Assembly: GCA_004431415.1 (NCBI GenBank)
Contig: QPMI01000465.1
Span: forward strand, 1-56,581
Source: Cyanophora paradoxa
Taxonomy: Eukaryota; Glaucocystophyceae; Cyanophorales; Cyanophoraceae
Direction: 5' to 3'
DNA length: 56,581 nt
Shown here in pieces: positions 1 to 11,833 of the stretch. The position numbers and the translations under genes were made by a program. Position 1 is the stretch's first letter, and each line of letters begins with the position of its first letter. The notes beneath the pieces are model-generated. The model was given only the letters and a program-made list of their open reading frames with translations. It was not told the DNA's origin and ran no database searches.

Positions 1-1373
1 AGTCAAGAAGAAACGTGTACCAGCTCCGAATGAAGTTGCCCTTATGACTAAGCGGACCATGCTCTGGCCTGACAGAAGGGGGCTCGCCTGCTCAAGCAAA
101 CGAATCAGCATCGGCTTAGAATGTTCAAAAGTCAATGCACGTCTTCTATAGGTTTGGCGCTTCTTTCGTTTGTGTGTCTTGGAGTTGCTCTGTGCAGGTA
201 AAGCCTCGGTGTCACTCTGCCCAGGCTCGAGCTCGGTGTCGCTCTGTGCATGCCCACTCTCTGCATGCCCAGCCATGTCCTGCACAGCCCCACGGAGATC
301 CACATCTGGGCAATGCTCTCAGTGCATGCACATGCAGACATGCAGGCCAAAAGAACATGCAGTCCTCACCAGGTCTTTTACTTTTTACCTCATCCCAGCA
401 GTCATACAAGGACAATTGCCGTGCCTTGCGATACGTGCAGTTCTGAAGAAACGTGTACCAGCTCCGAATGAAGTTGCCCTTATGACGAAGTGCACCTTCG
501 GTTGGCCTGACATGAGGAGGCTCGACACGTTCTGATCAAGCAAACGAGTAAGCACCTGGCTTAGAAAGAGCGCAAGTCAATGCACGTTTCAAAGAGATCT
601 TACCCCTTTTGCGTTTGTGTGCATTGACCTTGCTCCGTGCAGATGCAGTCTCAGTGCCACTCTGCGTGGGTGCACCCTCGAGCTCGGTGTTGCTCTGTAC
701 AGGCGCAGCCTGAGTGTCATGCTCGCTCTTGCGCCTGCTCTTGGGATCGATGTCGGTTTCACTCTGTGCAGATGCAGCCTTGGATTCTCGCTTGCACTTG
801 CGGTTGCTCTTGGGATTGAGCTCTTCGCCTGGCCTGCCAAATCAGTGCGTTTCCTAAGATTGCATGTCTTAAAAAGGGAGTCTCGCCCTCAAGAACGCAT
901 CCGGGCGCCTGTTTGCGCCCTTTTTCTAGTGCTGTAGGTAACACAAACGGGAGCCGCTGAGAAATTTGATAGAGACACGCACGAGAACCCGCAGCGTCCA
1001 GTTGAGAATGTGTTGCTCGTACAAAAGGTGGCTGAGGCTGCACTAGCACGGCTGGGCGTTCCTGTAGCGCTCGCCGCTCCTTGGGCGTTGGAACTGCTTC
1101 GATGACGCCGGGCGCCGGCGCGAGCTGCTGCAGTTGCTCCCATTCTTCGATCAAGCGCTCAAACATTCGCGCCTGAGCATTACCCGCCAGCTGACGAAGC
1201 GCTTGGATAAGCTGTGGCGCTAACTGCTTGTACTGCGGCAGCGTGCCTCGCTGCAGTTCGAGCTTGTGCCTCGCGACTGTAGGGTGGTCGAGCGCACATT
1301 GCAGAGTTGTGCGAATCCGTTGTTCGACTGTTGCATTCTCCGCACTGTGTGTGCTCTGCGCACCGCAAATCAA
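1..1373 (-). CDS. Host repeat-containing protein gene, partial at left edge
   Basis: I do not recognise this gene. The open frame 1373-759 encodes an N-terminal helical, Gln/Leu-rich stretch and then Pro/Gln-rich sequence. Further left, minus-strand coding continues in pieces separated by likely GT-AG introns, for example one ending in GCCCAG at about 308-390. The C-terminal part is built of two copies of a 146-codon unit. Each copy has short QSxTE-like acidic repeats, a basic KRKR-type patch and a conserved VIRATSFGAGTRFF block near its end. The second block runs to the window edge, so the gene is incomplete. The basic patches suggest a nuclear protein, which is inference. Exon limits were not resolved. 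Confidence 0.4.
7..760. repeat. 438-bp tandem repeat, about two diverged copies
   Basis: The stretch starting at 7 (gaagaaacgtgtaccagc...) returns at 445, an offset of 438 bp. Similarity continues, with small indels, through the AGCTCGGTGT(T/C)GCTCTGT segment near 230 and 680. 438 is a multiple of three, and the minus-strand peptides of both copies align, so the duplication is probably within a coding sequence. Shorter TGCAGxxGCAGCCT-type units repeat inside it. Confidence 0.7.
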
Positions 1374-1714
1374 CTAGTGCTCGAGCCCGTTCGCGCTCGC
1401 CCGCACGCGCACTGCATGTCTACGCATCCGCTCGCTCGCACTGGAGTTGGAGTGCGCGCGTGCGCGACGTCAACGTTGAACTTCGAAATCGAGCGGGCTC
1501 GAATTCGAGTACCCAGAATTCCCGCCAGCGGTTCCAGCAGCCAGCAGCCAGTTCCAGCAGAATGTACGAAGACGAACTCAAGCGCTGGCAGGGTACTCAC
1601 CGGCGCCGCATATGTCGCCGCGCCGCGGCGCGCATCGATATCGCCTCAGGGCCTATCGCCTATCGATACACCCACGCGCGCAGGCCCGCTCTTAACAGTC
1701 TTGGATAAAGCTTT

Positions 1715-4230
1715 TCGATGTCGATGCAAGCCTGATCGCTCAGATCATGAACCTACAGCTACAGCGGTCGAAGCGCTAGCAGCCTCTCGTTTGGCGAGGC
1801 AGAGGCTGCTGGCCGCGCCTTCTGAACTTGCATCGACTTCAGCATTCACAAATATGCTTGCTACGGTTCTGCGGTGCGTGTGAGCACCAGCAGCATCCGT
1901 GCATACTAACTGAGTAGCAGGGTGATGTTCACATCGGAAGGCACAGATGCAGCTTCAGATGATCCGTGCATGCAAGCTTATCTTCTACTTCTCTCCTTCG
2001 CGAAGCTTCGAGGATCCCATACAGCCTTGAAAGCTTTTGAGTATGCGCTGCTTCGCTGTTTCGCGCAATTGCAGAATTCAGAATTGATGAATTCGTTTTC
2101 GTTCAGAGCATGCTGTGAACTCCCTGGTAGCGAGTTGAGCGAGTTCAATGACATTCTAGACGTTCGGCAGACATTGAAGACTGTTGAGAGGGAACGTTCC
2201 GAAACAGCCATGCAGCAATTGTGGGGCCAGCTGATATCAGGTCTCCGCCAGCATCGCGCAAGCTGGGGTGAGACACTCTGGAGAAAGTACACTGATGCAT
2301 CCAGCTATGATTTGGCTGGTGCATGGGGGTCTTCCATGAGCTCTGTGCACACCCGAGCACAAGCCATCACACATTCCGCAAGGTAATTATAATTTAAACT
2401 CGAATCATTCATGCAAATTTGATCTCAAATCGATATTATAGGTTCTTCTTACGGGCCCTGTCAAGTCCGATTGGATTGTCCTACACAGGACATGACAACA
2501 CGTCTCCCACACACGTACAATCCAAATACAGCACACAGGATTTGCCCTCTGTAGGTGTGCGGTGTCGTTTGCATTGTCCTCCGTCATCGACGTCTTTTCA
2601 GGAGAGATTCTGAAAGAGCGGGAGGGCATTGACTTGAGACTTGGCATCCTCGCGCCGGGCTATACGTTCTGTACAATTACTAACAGTGGAAGCACATCTG
2701 ATCTCGAATCGACCATTGCTGAAATCGCGAACTTCGTGCATTTTTCTGGAGCGGTTCCTTGTAAATATGTTAAATATGCTCATACTTTATTTCGACAGAC
2801 TGCCAGCAAGTGTGGAATGTTGAAGTGTGCGATGGGGGCTTATGTGTGGACGGAAGGTTCATGGGGAACATCAAGAGGTGCTCTTGGGACTAATGTTGCA
2901 AACAACAAGCGAAATCCTATTTCTTCGAGCTCATTCCGAGGAAGGTACATGGAAACAAGAGATGTGGTTATCAAACACTCACATGCACGGATATTTAATC
3001 ACAGAGAAAAGCATGTGGTCATTCCTTGTGTCTATAAGTCCATTCCCCCAAGCGAGCAAGTGATGGGATGCAAAATAGTGCACAGGGCCATCGACGACAT
3101 CAGATTGGTGTGTTGTTTCCTGAGCTGTCAAAATTCCGCCGCCTAAGCGAGCAAACTACTCTTGGCAAGAACATCATACGCCGTCGGGAGAGTGGGTCGA
3201 ACCTGTCAAGCGAAACGCTAGAGAGGACGCACCCATTTGCGACCTGCCCATTAAGGTGCATTCTAATTAACTTGAATTTAGCTCACTTGGCGAGCATTTT
3301 ATTGTTTGACAGGTTATTGTCTGCGAAGTGGTCTTAATGGACCCGTGGAAGGATCCGCTGGCTATCTTTGGAGTATCTATTCTGCTGTCAGACCTTTGTG
3401 TGGAATTCGGTATTGCCTTAGTTTTCGATGAAGCATAACAAAGTGCGTGCTTTATGTTGCTCTGAGATCAGAAGCTTTCGAACTATTGTCGCTGTGTGCA
3501 GATTCATACCGAACAGCAAAATCATTCTTCGCTTTCAACAATATGTGCATGCTGCTCATGCTCGAAGAGAGAAGAGTTCTTACGCATGGCATACTAACCG
3601 GGAAGGTATTACCCATCATTTCTCCTGGTCATTGAGCCTCATTATTTGAATTTTAATGATTCCCTCTATATGGATAACGCTTTGTACCCATCACGAAGGT
3701 GAAAGAGATGCCTAACAAAGAGGACCCATGGAAAGCTGTGTATGGCCACAGGTGGTCTGCACACGTTCTCGAACAGAGATTTAAAGGTGCAAATGCCTCA
3801 TAATTCCAAGGTGCAAATGTTTCGGAGTATGCTGATCTCTTTATGGCCAGAATTTGTTACAGTGCAGCCGTATCGCCTCTCCCTGATACATACGTCGTGT
3901 TTTCTGGAAGACTGTATGTACATGTTGGCTTCGAATTCTAGCTAAAAATTTCGAATTCGATTCTACTAGCTTACGTATACGTTCCGCAGTTTGTGAACTG
4001 AAGGAAACTAATCCTTGCTTCGAAGAAACCTTTCAAGAGCAATCAGACGCAATCTTTGACACACTGGACGATTTTCTGGAACGGCTTCGCCATTTTCAAA
4101 GTCATGAACCCACTGCAAAGCGTTTTCGTGGATCCCAAGGTCAGGAGGCCTTTAATGATCCGCATGAATATCAAGATGAGAAAGACCGTGAAACGAGAAG
4201 ACCATGTCATCACCCGTGCTGGTGAGACTA
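1715..4230 (+). CDS. Host multi-exon gene, function unknown
   Basis: Several plus-strand segments look like exons of one gene. A Ser/Ala-rich exon ends near 1872, followed by an intron ending CTAACTGAGTAGCAG. The next exon, about 1922-2383, encodes a Leu-rich helical segment. A 59-nt GT-AG intron lies at about 2384-2442 and another, about 50 nt, ends in TTTTCAG near 2601. Further coding follows to about 2760, with another intron ending TTTCGACAG. The last recognisable exon (about 3975-4229) encodes an acidic helical segment and a basic AKRFRG patch. No domain is recognised with confidence. Frame and exon choices in 2800-3950 are uncertain, and that part may be decayed. The gene converges on the PWWP-PHD gene to its right. 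Confidence 0.35.
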
Positions 4231-4401
4231 TCAGCTCGAGCACATCTATGTGAGCACATCCATCTGAGTTGCACGCAGGATTTCTTTCGCAATTCCTCCC
4301 TCATGGCGGCGAATATGCCAGAACTGGTGACCACAAGGGTGACACCTGAAGGAACCCCATCCTTCCATCGCTGGCATCTTCCGGCCGACTTCAACGTCAA
4401 G

Positions 4402-5323
4402 CTACTCACCAAGGCTCTTTTTAGTACTAGATCTAGTACTTGTGATAACAAGCATGTCAGCTGCATTATCTGCAACTACACTAAGATTGCAGGCGTTACA
4501 GTATTGACTTTGCCAAGAAGTTGAGGGGCGGCCACGCTTCCGTTTTGGGCTGCAAGAGTCCTTGCCCGCTGCCTCAACTATGTCTGCATTGCTCTTGTCT
4601 GCATGTCTGCAACTATGTGAGAAGCCGTGGCGTGGCGTTGCTCTCCTCACACTTCGGCACATGAAGGTGCCCGATCGGACCCGCACAACTCCCAGGCACT
4701 TCTTGTGGTATGAAAGGGGGCAGCCATCACAGAGGACGAGAGCCCCGTCATGGCCGCAGAGGTCGCACACGACGTTGTTCACGAGGCCTGCAGGCAGCCC
4801 CTTTATCTGCAGTGGGTTTGTCAGGTTCTTGTGCACGCTTTTCTGCTGCGCCCGCGAGCGCGCCGGTTACCTCCCCAGTGGCGTGTTTGTCAGCCTCCTC
4901 GAGGGCCTGGGCGGATAGTGAGTTCGTGAACACCACAGCAAGGAGAAAAACGCGTGCCCTTCTCAGCTCCTCAGCAGCACGTAGTCACTTCTGCTTCAGG
5001 AGCTGTTCAGCACATCTCGGAGCGCCTTCGCCATGTGCTTCTCGTTGTCTGTTGCTCCCACGAAGGGGACCACGTTCCCAGGCCTGCAGCTGCCGAGCGG
5101 GGGATCGCCCTTCCCCTTTCCACCGTAGCCAAGCCAGATGACAGTGATGGGCTTGCCTGGCCTGCTGTCCGCAACAAACGCTGGCCACATCCTGCGATAG
5201 AATCGAAGTTCAGCTTGCGCAGACAGAAGATAAGACTAGTCGGCAAATCTAGACGCACGGGTCATCCTCAGGCTCCCTTGCCCATACCACCGACCCATAC
5301 TCCGGAGGCTCATGGTGCGGCAT
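4402..5323 (-). CDS. PWWP-PHD finger chromatin-reader protein, copy 1
   Basis: The chosen start (5323) begins a short exon ending in GSVVWAR plus acidic residues. A GT-AG intron of about 65 nt follows, and the next exon opens with MWPAFVAD...GKPITVIWLG. Together these form a PWWP-type module, a methyl-histone and DNA-binding fold. After a break comes a PHD zinc finger (CDLCGHDGALVLCDGC, then YHKKCLG and a final FMCRS) at 4836-4640, then a KRKRGRP AT-hook-like motif. The PHD Cys4-His-Cys3 spacing is plausible, but the last pair is CRS rather than CxxC, so the finger may be damaged. The likely role is binding modified histones in the nucleus. A second, more degenerate copy lies just to the right. 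Frame breaks between the PWWP and PHD parts are unresolved. Confidence 0.6.
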
Positions 5324-7020
5324 AACTATTCTAGAACGTGATCTCCGGAGTCTGCTGACGACGGTACAATGGCTTTATCGATCTCTTCTGTGGCGTTGAG
5401 GGGCGCTCGCCTCGCTTGCATCTATTTTTGCTCCCGCGTCTGCACCCGCCCCGGCGCTCCGCCCTGTCTGCATCCGACCCGGCACCCTGATCAAGCCGCC
5501 CCGTGCAGCCACGTCTGCTGCCCCGGCCGCGGCTATTCTCTGGCTCGCCAGCTGCAGGGCTGATGAGGAGGAGGCTGCAGGGCTGCAGGTGCCGCAGCTG
5601 CCTCAGCCACAGTCGCCTTGGATGCCAGTCGGAAGTGATTGTGTTGAAATCACGTCTGCAGATTTGAGGATCTCCTGCGCGTCCACCAGCCCAGAGTGAG
5701 AGCGGGGCCCCGCGGGGTGGAGCGCGAGCGCCTCAGGGCCGGAAGTGTGCTAGCCTTTAATGCAAGGTTGCAGTTAAGGTACTGGTCCCGCGCAGGTCGT
5801 CCTGGCACCCGTACGCCAACGAGTCGACCCTGCCGCGGCCAAGCTTTATGAGCGTGCAACAAGTGAGGTGTGCCCACAAGCCGGACGAACTTGATGAAAG
5901 ATCGGCTGAGGACAGGTTGCGTATCGATTTAAAGAAGAACTGGAAAGCTCTGAAATCGTCTTAGCATAGTCTTAGTATGAATTTTGTGACGCAGTCCCCA
6001 GGCGCACTTTGTGGCAATAAAGCTGCGGCTCTCTTCGTCCGACAGCTTCACATGCTCCTCGATTGCAACCTGCACGGGGCCGGGCGCACAGTTAAAGGGA
6101 GGGTCGGGAGGGCGGACGGGAAGGTGGACGAGCCTTGAGGGCGGCGTCGAGGTGGAAAACCCGAGGCGACGAGCTTTCCCCCACTTCGAGCTCAAAAGTG
6201 CCCTTTTGGAGCGCTTCCGCGGCATTCTCAAATCAGAGGCCTCGTCCACTGTGACAAGAAGCCCTGCCGTGGCGTTGCTCTCCTCACACGTCGGGCATAT
6301 GAAGGTGTCCGGCTCCGGAGATTCGCCCAGGCACTTTTGTGGTATGACAGGGGCAGCTTTTGCATTGGACCAGAGTCCGTCGATACCGCATTTAGTGCAC
6401 CACACGTTGTTCACAAGCCTGCAGGCAGCCCCTTTATCTGCAGTGGGGTTTGTCAGGTTCTTGTGCACGCTTTTCTGCTGCGCCCCGAGCGCCCGGTTAC
6501 CTCCCAGTGGCGTGTTTGTCAGCCTCTCGAGGCCTGGCGGATAGTGAGTTCGTGAACACCACAGCAAGGAGAAAAATGCGTGCCCTTCTCAGCTCCTCAG
6601 CAGCACGTAGTCGCTCTGCTTCAGGAGCTGTTCAGCAGCATCTCGGAGCGCCTTCGCCATGTGCTTCTCGTTGTCTGTTGCTCCCACGAAGGGACCACGT
6701 TCCCAGGCCGCAGAACGCCGTCATCGGTTGCCCTCCTTCCTCTTGCCGCCGTGGCCAAACCAGATGACAGTGATGGGCTTGCCTGGCCTGATGTCTGCAA
6801 CAAACGCTGGCCACAACCTGCGATAGAATCGAAGCTCAGTTTGCGCAGACAGAAGATAAGACTAGTCGGCAAATCTAGACGCACGGGTCATCATCAACAT
6901 CCCTTGCCCATACAACCGACCCATACTCGGAGGCTCATGGTGCGGCATAACTATTCTAGAACGTGATCTCCGGAGTCTGCTGACGACGGTACAATGGCTT
7001 TATCGATCTCTTCTGCTGCG
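4640..7020. repeat. Segmental tandem duplication (about 1.63-kb period)
   Basis: Long stretches of 4640-5395 recur at 6260-7020 with high identity. Examples are the block starting ATAGTGAGTTCGTGAACACC (4916 and 6540) and the block before GGTACAATGGCTTTATCG (5372 and 6997). The duplicated unit carries the PWWP-PHD gene. The spacer 5400-5928 is GC-rich, low-complexity sequence (Cys/Pro/Ala codon-like repeats, GCTGCAGGGCTGCAGG), and I see no gene in it. Confidence 0.8.
5929..6948 (-). pseudogene. PWWP-PHD protein, tandem copy 2, frame-broken
   Basis: This is a duplicate of the neighbouring gene about 1.63 kb away. It has the same start context (6948), the same intron and a PWWP segment LWPAFVAD...GKPITVIWFG. 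The PWWP frame then hits a stop after GGKRKEGNR while similarity continues in another frame. The PHD region lies within 6567-5929 (VCTKCGIDGLW..., QKCLG, TFICPTCEES). Its middle cysteines are missing: the LCDGC of copy 1 reads as a different peptide here, which points to frame loss or divergence. Its final CPTC pair is more canonical than in copy 1. A Ser-rich basic tail follows. It is probably a pseudogene or contains assembly indels. Confidence 0.55.
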
Positions 7021-7725
7021 GAAGATGCACATGTGGCTGTTGAGGGGCGCCCGGACTCCGCTGACGACGGGACAACCCGGACAAGGGCCGGGCTCCGCAT
7101 GCTTCGCGTGCTCACGTGCACGCCTTGCATCGATATCACAACTAGCAAATTGCAAGGAGGGTCCCAGCTGGCCGAAAGGTGTCACCGCGACGTGCAAGTC
7201 TAGATCTGGCTGGCCCTTGATCCACCCGGAACCGCTGCGCGCATGTCACGCTGCTGGTGTAAACTGAAAGCTGCCGGCACATCGAGGCGCGATCTGGACA
7301 GCAACGTTAACGATTACGTGTCGGGATAGATCTAGAAGCCAATTGCAGAAAAAACGTTTCGGCGTAGCGGTTAGCGCCCGGCCACTAGTACTGCTCATGC
7401 AGCTGGGCCGGTAATTCACCAAATTAAAAACAAAAGAGCGCCCAGCTATAGCTAGCTATAGCGCTAGGCGCATAATAGCGCTAGCGCTAGTGCTAGCTCC
7501 CAGCACGCAGCGAAGGCGGAACGCTCAGCAAAGCTTGAATTAAGCGAACACGGGTATTAAGCAATCTTTGCAGAAAGTTAGCCGGAGTGGCATGGGCACT
7601 GCTAGCAACTGCCGGCTGTTTGGCAGTGTTGGCAGCTGCAGTCCTTAAGCTTTGCAGTCTCGCTGAATGCATTTACAATCCATTCATCTACAATCCATTA
7701 TGCCGCATCTATGTATACAATCCAT
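7021..7725. other. Intergenic host DNA with short simple repeats
   Basis: I see no supportable gene here. 7444-7499 is a run of palindromic AGCTATAG and AGCGCTAG units. 7670-7725 holds three copies of TACAATCCATT. Short open frames exist but lack any recognisable domain or splice structure. Confidence 0.5.
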
Positions 7726-8935
7726 TCATTGATCTCTCATCCTCTTCCGGCCCTTCCCCTTCCCTTTGCCACCCTGCTTGCGTTGGGTTGCACCACTTGT
7801 GCTTTGAGCAGGCACCACCGTGGGCTCGGGCTGAACTTGAACAGGCAGCTGTGTGCCAAGCCATTTGTGCATCTGCACAACTGGCACGAAGCGTTGATTG
7901 AATGTCTCGATGCTGGATTGCAATGTCATGATCAGCAGAATAGCATCAATGATGGAATCTTTGAAAAAGACTACATGCCCAGTTGCACGAGCTGCTTCTC
8001 GAAATAGGCTGTCTTTTGAAAATCGTCTGGACGTGACGATGTGACCAATCTCCACTTGTCGACCTGAAGACCTGCCTCATCTGCAGCATCCTTGATCGCT
8101 GAGATCGTCCTGAAGCCACAGTGACACATTCTGCTCCATACATCTTTTTCTTGCTTGACGAGAGAAGAGCCAGCATACTTGGCTGCTGATAACGAGAGAA
8201 TAGTGCTTCAGATGGATCCAGTAACTCCAATTGCCGTGTGATGTTTCGAAGAGAGCATTTGACTTCGCCCACCTAGATTTTAGCGTAACTAAAGATCCGA
8301 TCCAATGAGGATGACGATAAGTGCGCTCACTGCCATACTTGTTTATGAGCTGATGCGCCTCGGGTTGCATAGAAATCATTCTGCTGGAAAAAAGTTCATT
8401 TGCAGAATTTCCCCAATTTCGACGAACTTTGTCGTGCTGTCGTTACATGATCATTATAAGCAAGCGGTATGACAAGCAAAGGATGCTTACACGATTCTTG
8501 CACACAGCCGGTACGTGACTGGATCATCCGAAGCAGCGCCCTGTTTCTGATGAATAACTGTGATTTGCGTCTCGACATTTGATTCACTGTATACGTAGTT
8601 TTCGTCAGAGATTTTTGACGTTTGCTTTCACCTTGCAAGCTGTACCAGGCATTGTGTATGATAAGGACTTGGGGCTGGATGCATGATTTGACTTGATTTG
8701 TCTTGCATGACTTACACACAAGTCCAGTCTCAATATCCATTTCGTCTCCACTGTGTTGACAATTCACGATTTCTTGAGTACCTTGTTTGCTTCTGTCTGG
8801 TCGTGTGCAGCGAAGCCATAATATGAGCCAGAGTAGGGAATATTCGGATCCACTTCTCCATCCATTTCGGCAGTGTCTGTGTGGGGCCGCCGATCGAATA
8901 CCAGAAAGGCATTGGGCTGCGTGAACTGTCAGCAC
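7726..8935 (-). pseudogene. Degenerate host coding region, unknown
   Basis: Overlapping minus-strand open segments (8935-8396, 8379-8077, 8055-7726) could be exons or a decayed gene. The last encodes a helical segment followed by a Gln/Pro-rich linker and a basic GGKGKGKGRKR tail. The first contains two CxxC pairs (LVCKSCKTNQ) and basic patches. No family is recognised and the reading frame changes repeatedly. It lies directly downstream of the retroelement 3' end, with 8936-9216 holding no gene I can support. Confidence 0.25.
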
Positions 8936-9216
8936 AAGTCAGAACAAAGAATATTAATGATCCGTCAACTTACCAACCCATCAATTGAGCTCGCAACTTC
9001 CTGATGAAATGTCACTTCTAAGTTCGAGCTCGGAGTACAGAAGCTCTGTTGAATAATTTTACCGCTTCTGCCAAAGTTGTTTGAAGTTGATCTCTGAAAA
9101 CCTGGCCAAAATCCGCGAAGGCCAATGGCGGTCCAGACACTTGACGGATCGCGCATTAGATTCACATTTGCATGACTGTGATGGCTGCAGAATGCTCTCA
9201 CCAACCATAAGAGTAG

Positions 9217-9277
9217 TTCGGACAGCGCTCATTTCGTATATTGCAATTGAGGTACTACTTGTACAATTGCCATGAAG
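9217..9277. repeat. 61-bp retroelement 3' terminal repeat, copy 1
   Basis: This is identical to 13004-13064; both start TTCGGACAGC and end GCCATGAAG. It marks the 3' end (minus-strand reading) of copy B. 9278-9519 is the 3' untranslated part, without a gene. Confidence 0.85.
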
Positions 9278-9519
9278 TGAAGGTTTCCTGATAGCAGGCG
9301 AACACACTTGCACACAACAATGGCAGCAAAGATTTGGATTTCCTAGCAGCTAGTTTACAATTCATTCGGTTACGAATGATTGTGTGTATAAATGGTTGAA
9401 GAGAATATTGAGGAAAAGAAGAGTACTAAAGGATCTAGAGACTACAAATGATTAGCTATGAATGCAGAAAGTCTGCAGCTACTCTATATCTAAATCTACA
9501 GTATGAATGCGCTCATGCA

Positions 9520-10791
9520 TCATATGCATGACAGACATAAGAGAATCATGCTCATGCAGCTGTAAGCAAATGAATGGGAATATGAATCTGCATATGAATA
9601 ATAAAAGAAGGGTAAGCGGGCAGCCTCCGCCATGCGGCACGTCCGCAGTGGCGGCAAGGGTGCCCGCGCCCCAAAGACAAAGACAACGCCGGAATCAAGC
9701 AGAAGGCGAAGATGACGGCGAAGGCAAGGGAGTCGGGATGTTCCCGGCGAGAACCATGGCGCTGGTGAGACCGGGCCGCGCCGAACCCTGAATGTAGCGG
9801 CGATAGACCTGAGAATCCGGATGCCAACGTCGAAGGCGCGAATGACGTCGTCGGGAACACCAGCAGCTGCAAGAGCACAGGCCCCACCGCGGCGCAGGCT
9901 GTGCGTGGCGAAACCAGATTTGTCAATACCAGCGAGGTTGAGAAGCTGCTGAAGTGCGAAGCCGACAGACGCCGGAGAAAGGGCGACACTAGGATTGCGA
10001 AGCTGTCCAATACGACATCCACAGTAGGAGGCAGAGTGGCTATATAAACACGAAGACGAAAAACAGGACATAACACGTTGCCTGGCAGAGCCGAAATAAA
10101 AAGCTCGTGACCAATCCGAGTCTGATCTGTTTAGAGCGAGGGACGCGGAGGACCATGCCATCTGGGCGGAAAGATAAATGAGACCGCCGAATTTGCACAA
10201 TCTCAGAGCGACGGAGGAGGCCAAAGAAACCGACGGTGATCATAGCAATAGAGCGACGATGGGTCTGTGATGGAACACGATCGGAAGCTACCGCTAGCCG
10301 GCGAATATGTTCGACCGAAAGGACGGCGCTGGGCGAGTGGGGCCATCGCCTAGGACTCGGCGCAAGCCCGTGAGGACGTGCTGAATAAGCACTGAGCTGA
10401 AAACTGAGGTATCAAAGCGCAAGGTCTCACACTCATTACGAACTGCAGAAAAAGCTACATTTATAGTTGAGAAGACGTAGTCATCGTCAGCAATATCGCA
10501 CAAAAAACCGGCTAGAACCTCAGCATCGACGGGAAAAGGTAGAACACCCAGCTGAATGCAGAACTGCCGAAAACGGCCAACCCACATTGCATATGCATCT
10601 CGCGTGGATGAGGCAAGATGCTGGTTTGCGTAGAACGTAATGCGAGCACAGATGTGGGCCCAACGAGCTGCATCCACTGCAGGTATGGTTAGAAGCATGA
10701 GGGTGTGCGCTCGATTGCATTTATAATTATTTGACACTAGTTTGCAATTGGGTGCAGCTAAAACTGAACTAGAAAAGCGAGGAGCAGCCAC
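9520..10791 (-). pseudogene. Retroelement tyrosine recombinase, frame-broken
   Basis: The enzyme would insert the circular cDNA of the element. 10791-10294 gives the N-terminal helical core-binding domain (RITFYANQHLASSTRDAY...). 10243-10040 carries GFFGLLRRSEI, the first catalytic Arg box. 10224-9520 carries THSLRRGGACALAAAGV, the HxxR box. The expected C-terminal Tyr was not located with confidence. These segments lie in different frames, so at least two indels separate them. Pieces in 10040-9800 alternate between two frames. It lies downstream of RNase H, as in DIRS-type elements. Confidence 0.7.
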
Positions 10792-10923
10792 TCAGGAAGA
10801 GCAGCACGAGTTGGACCGAAAAGGCATACTGTGTGACCCCGACCAAGATGCAGAGGGGCTCCACAGCTGCAGCCTGCAAGATAGGCCACCATGGCTGTGA
10901 GGGCCATTCGGGTACTACAACAA

Positions 10924-11722
10924 TCATCCGAGCTCGACAAGCTTGAGCATGACGAACCACCCGCAGTAGGACTGCAGGGTCGGGAAAACATAATTAAAAT
11001 CACGAGACCAATCAACAGTGAAGCAGTCTACTGCCTCTGCAAGGCGGTCAAAAGGATCAATGCTATTATAGCGAGGGACACGTGCAGAGGAAGCTAATGC
11101 CATTCGATCGACATCAGGCAAGCCATATCTGTTAACAATGCGACGGAAAACAGCATCGGAAAGCTGATAGTCAGCAGGGGCAAACCAGCGACTAAGATAA
11201 TCGGCGAAATTATTGGTTTCTCCAGGTATCCACTCAGCATCCATGAAGGCACAATTTTGCAAGGCGAAATTCCAAATTTCCTTGGCGATTAATGTAAGCT
11301 CGGGGCTACGACCGCCACCATTAAGAATGTACTGCACTGCATTTGTGTTATCTGAGCGAACTAGTAAATTAACGTGCTGCAGTAAGGACTGAAATGATGC
11401 AGAGCACGAATAATGGCGGTCATCTCACGCCATGCAGGCGTCTGGGCCGACTCTGCAGGAGTCCACTGTTGTTGGAATGAGAGATCGCCAACCTCGGTGG
11501 TGACAAAACCACCAAGACCGATCTTGCTGGCATCCGTCGTAACAACGAAAATTCGCTCTGGCCGGATGGCACACGCCCATTATAGCGGGCGAGATTTGCA
11601 TGCCACCACAGAAGCTCCTCCTGGGCCTCCGCGATACCACGCCGGGGCATTCCACCGAAATTGTCGCTGGGTAATATCAATGTTGCGATAAATGGATCGA
11701 GTATGAATGCGAGCGGGTGCAA
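10924..11722 (-). pseudogene. Retroelement RNase H domain, frame-broken
   Basis: 11722-11420 encodes a segment with AQEELLWWHANLARYNGR, the connection just before RNase H in DIRS elements. 11337-10924 encodes the C-terminal part with EWIPGETNNFADYLSR, the conserved W-PG-N-AD-LSR box, followed by a tail toward the recombinase. The two pieces are in different frames, with about 80 bp between them that is still similar in composition. The domain would remove RNA from the RNA-DNA hybrid during reverse transcription. Confidence 0.75.
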
Positions 11723-11833
11723 TAGCTAAGGCCATTGACATAAGCACACCGACAATCGAAGCGAGTGTACGAGCTGACATCTGAAATTGCACGCCTCTAG
11801 CCTGGCACGACTGGATGCGCTTAGCTGCGTCCT

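Noticed and set aside
1-760. CRISPR-like array of short repeats
   Set aside because: The units are long, diverged and coding-like, with no constant short repeat or unique equal spacers. The setting is eukaryotic.
2562-3146. SET methyltransferase domain in the left host gene
   Set aside because: A short GNIKRC segment near a Cys-rich stretch suggested it, but the NHSCxPN core and later motifs are missing in every frame.
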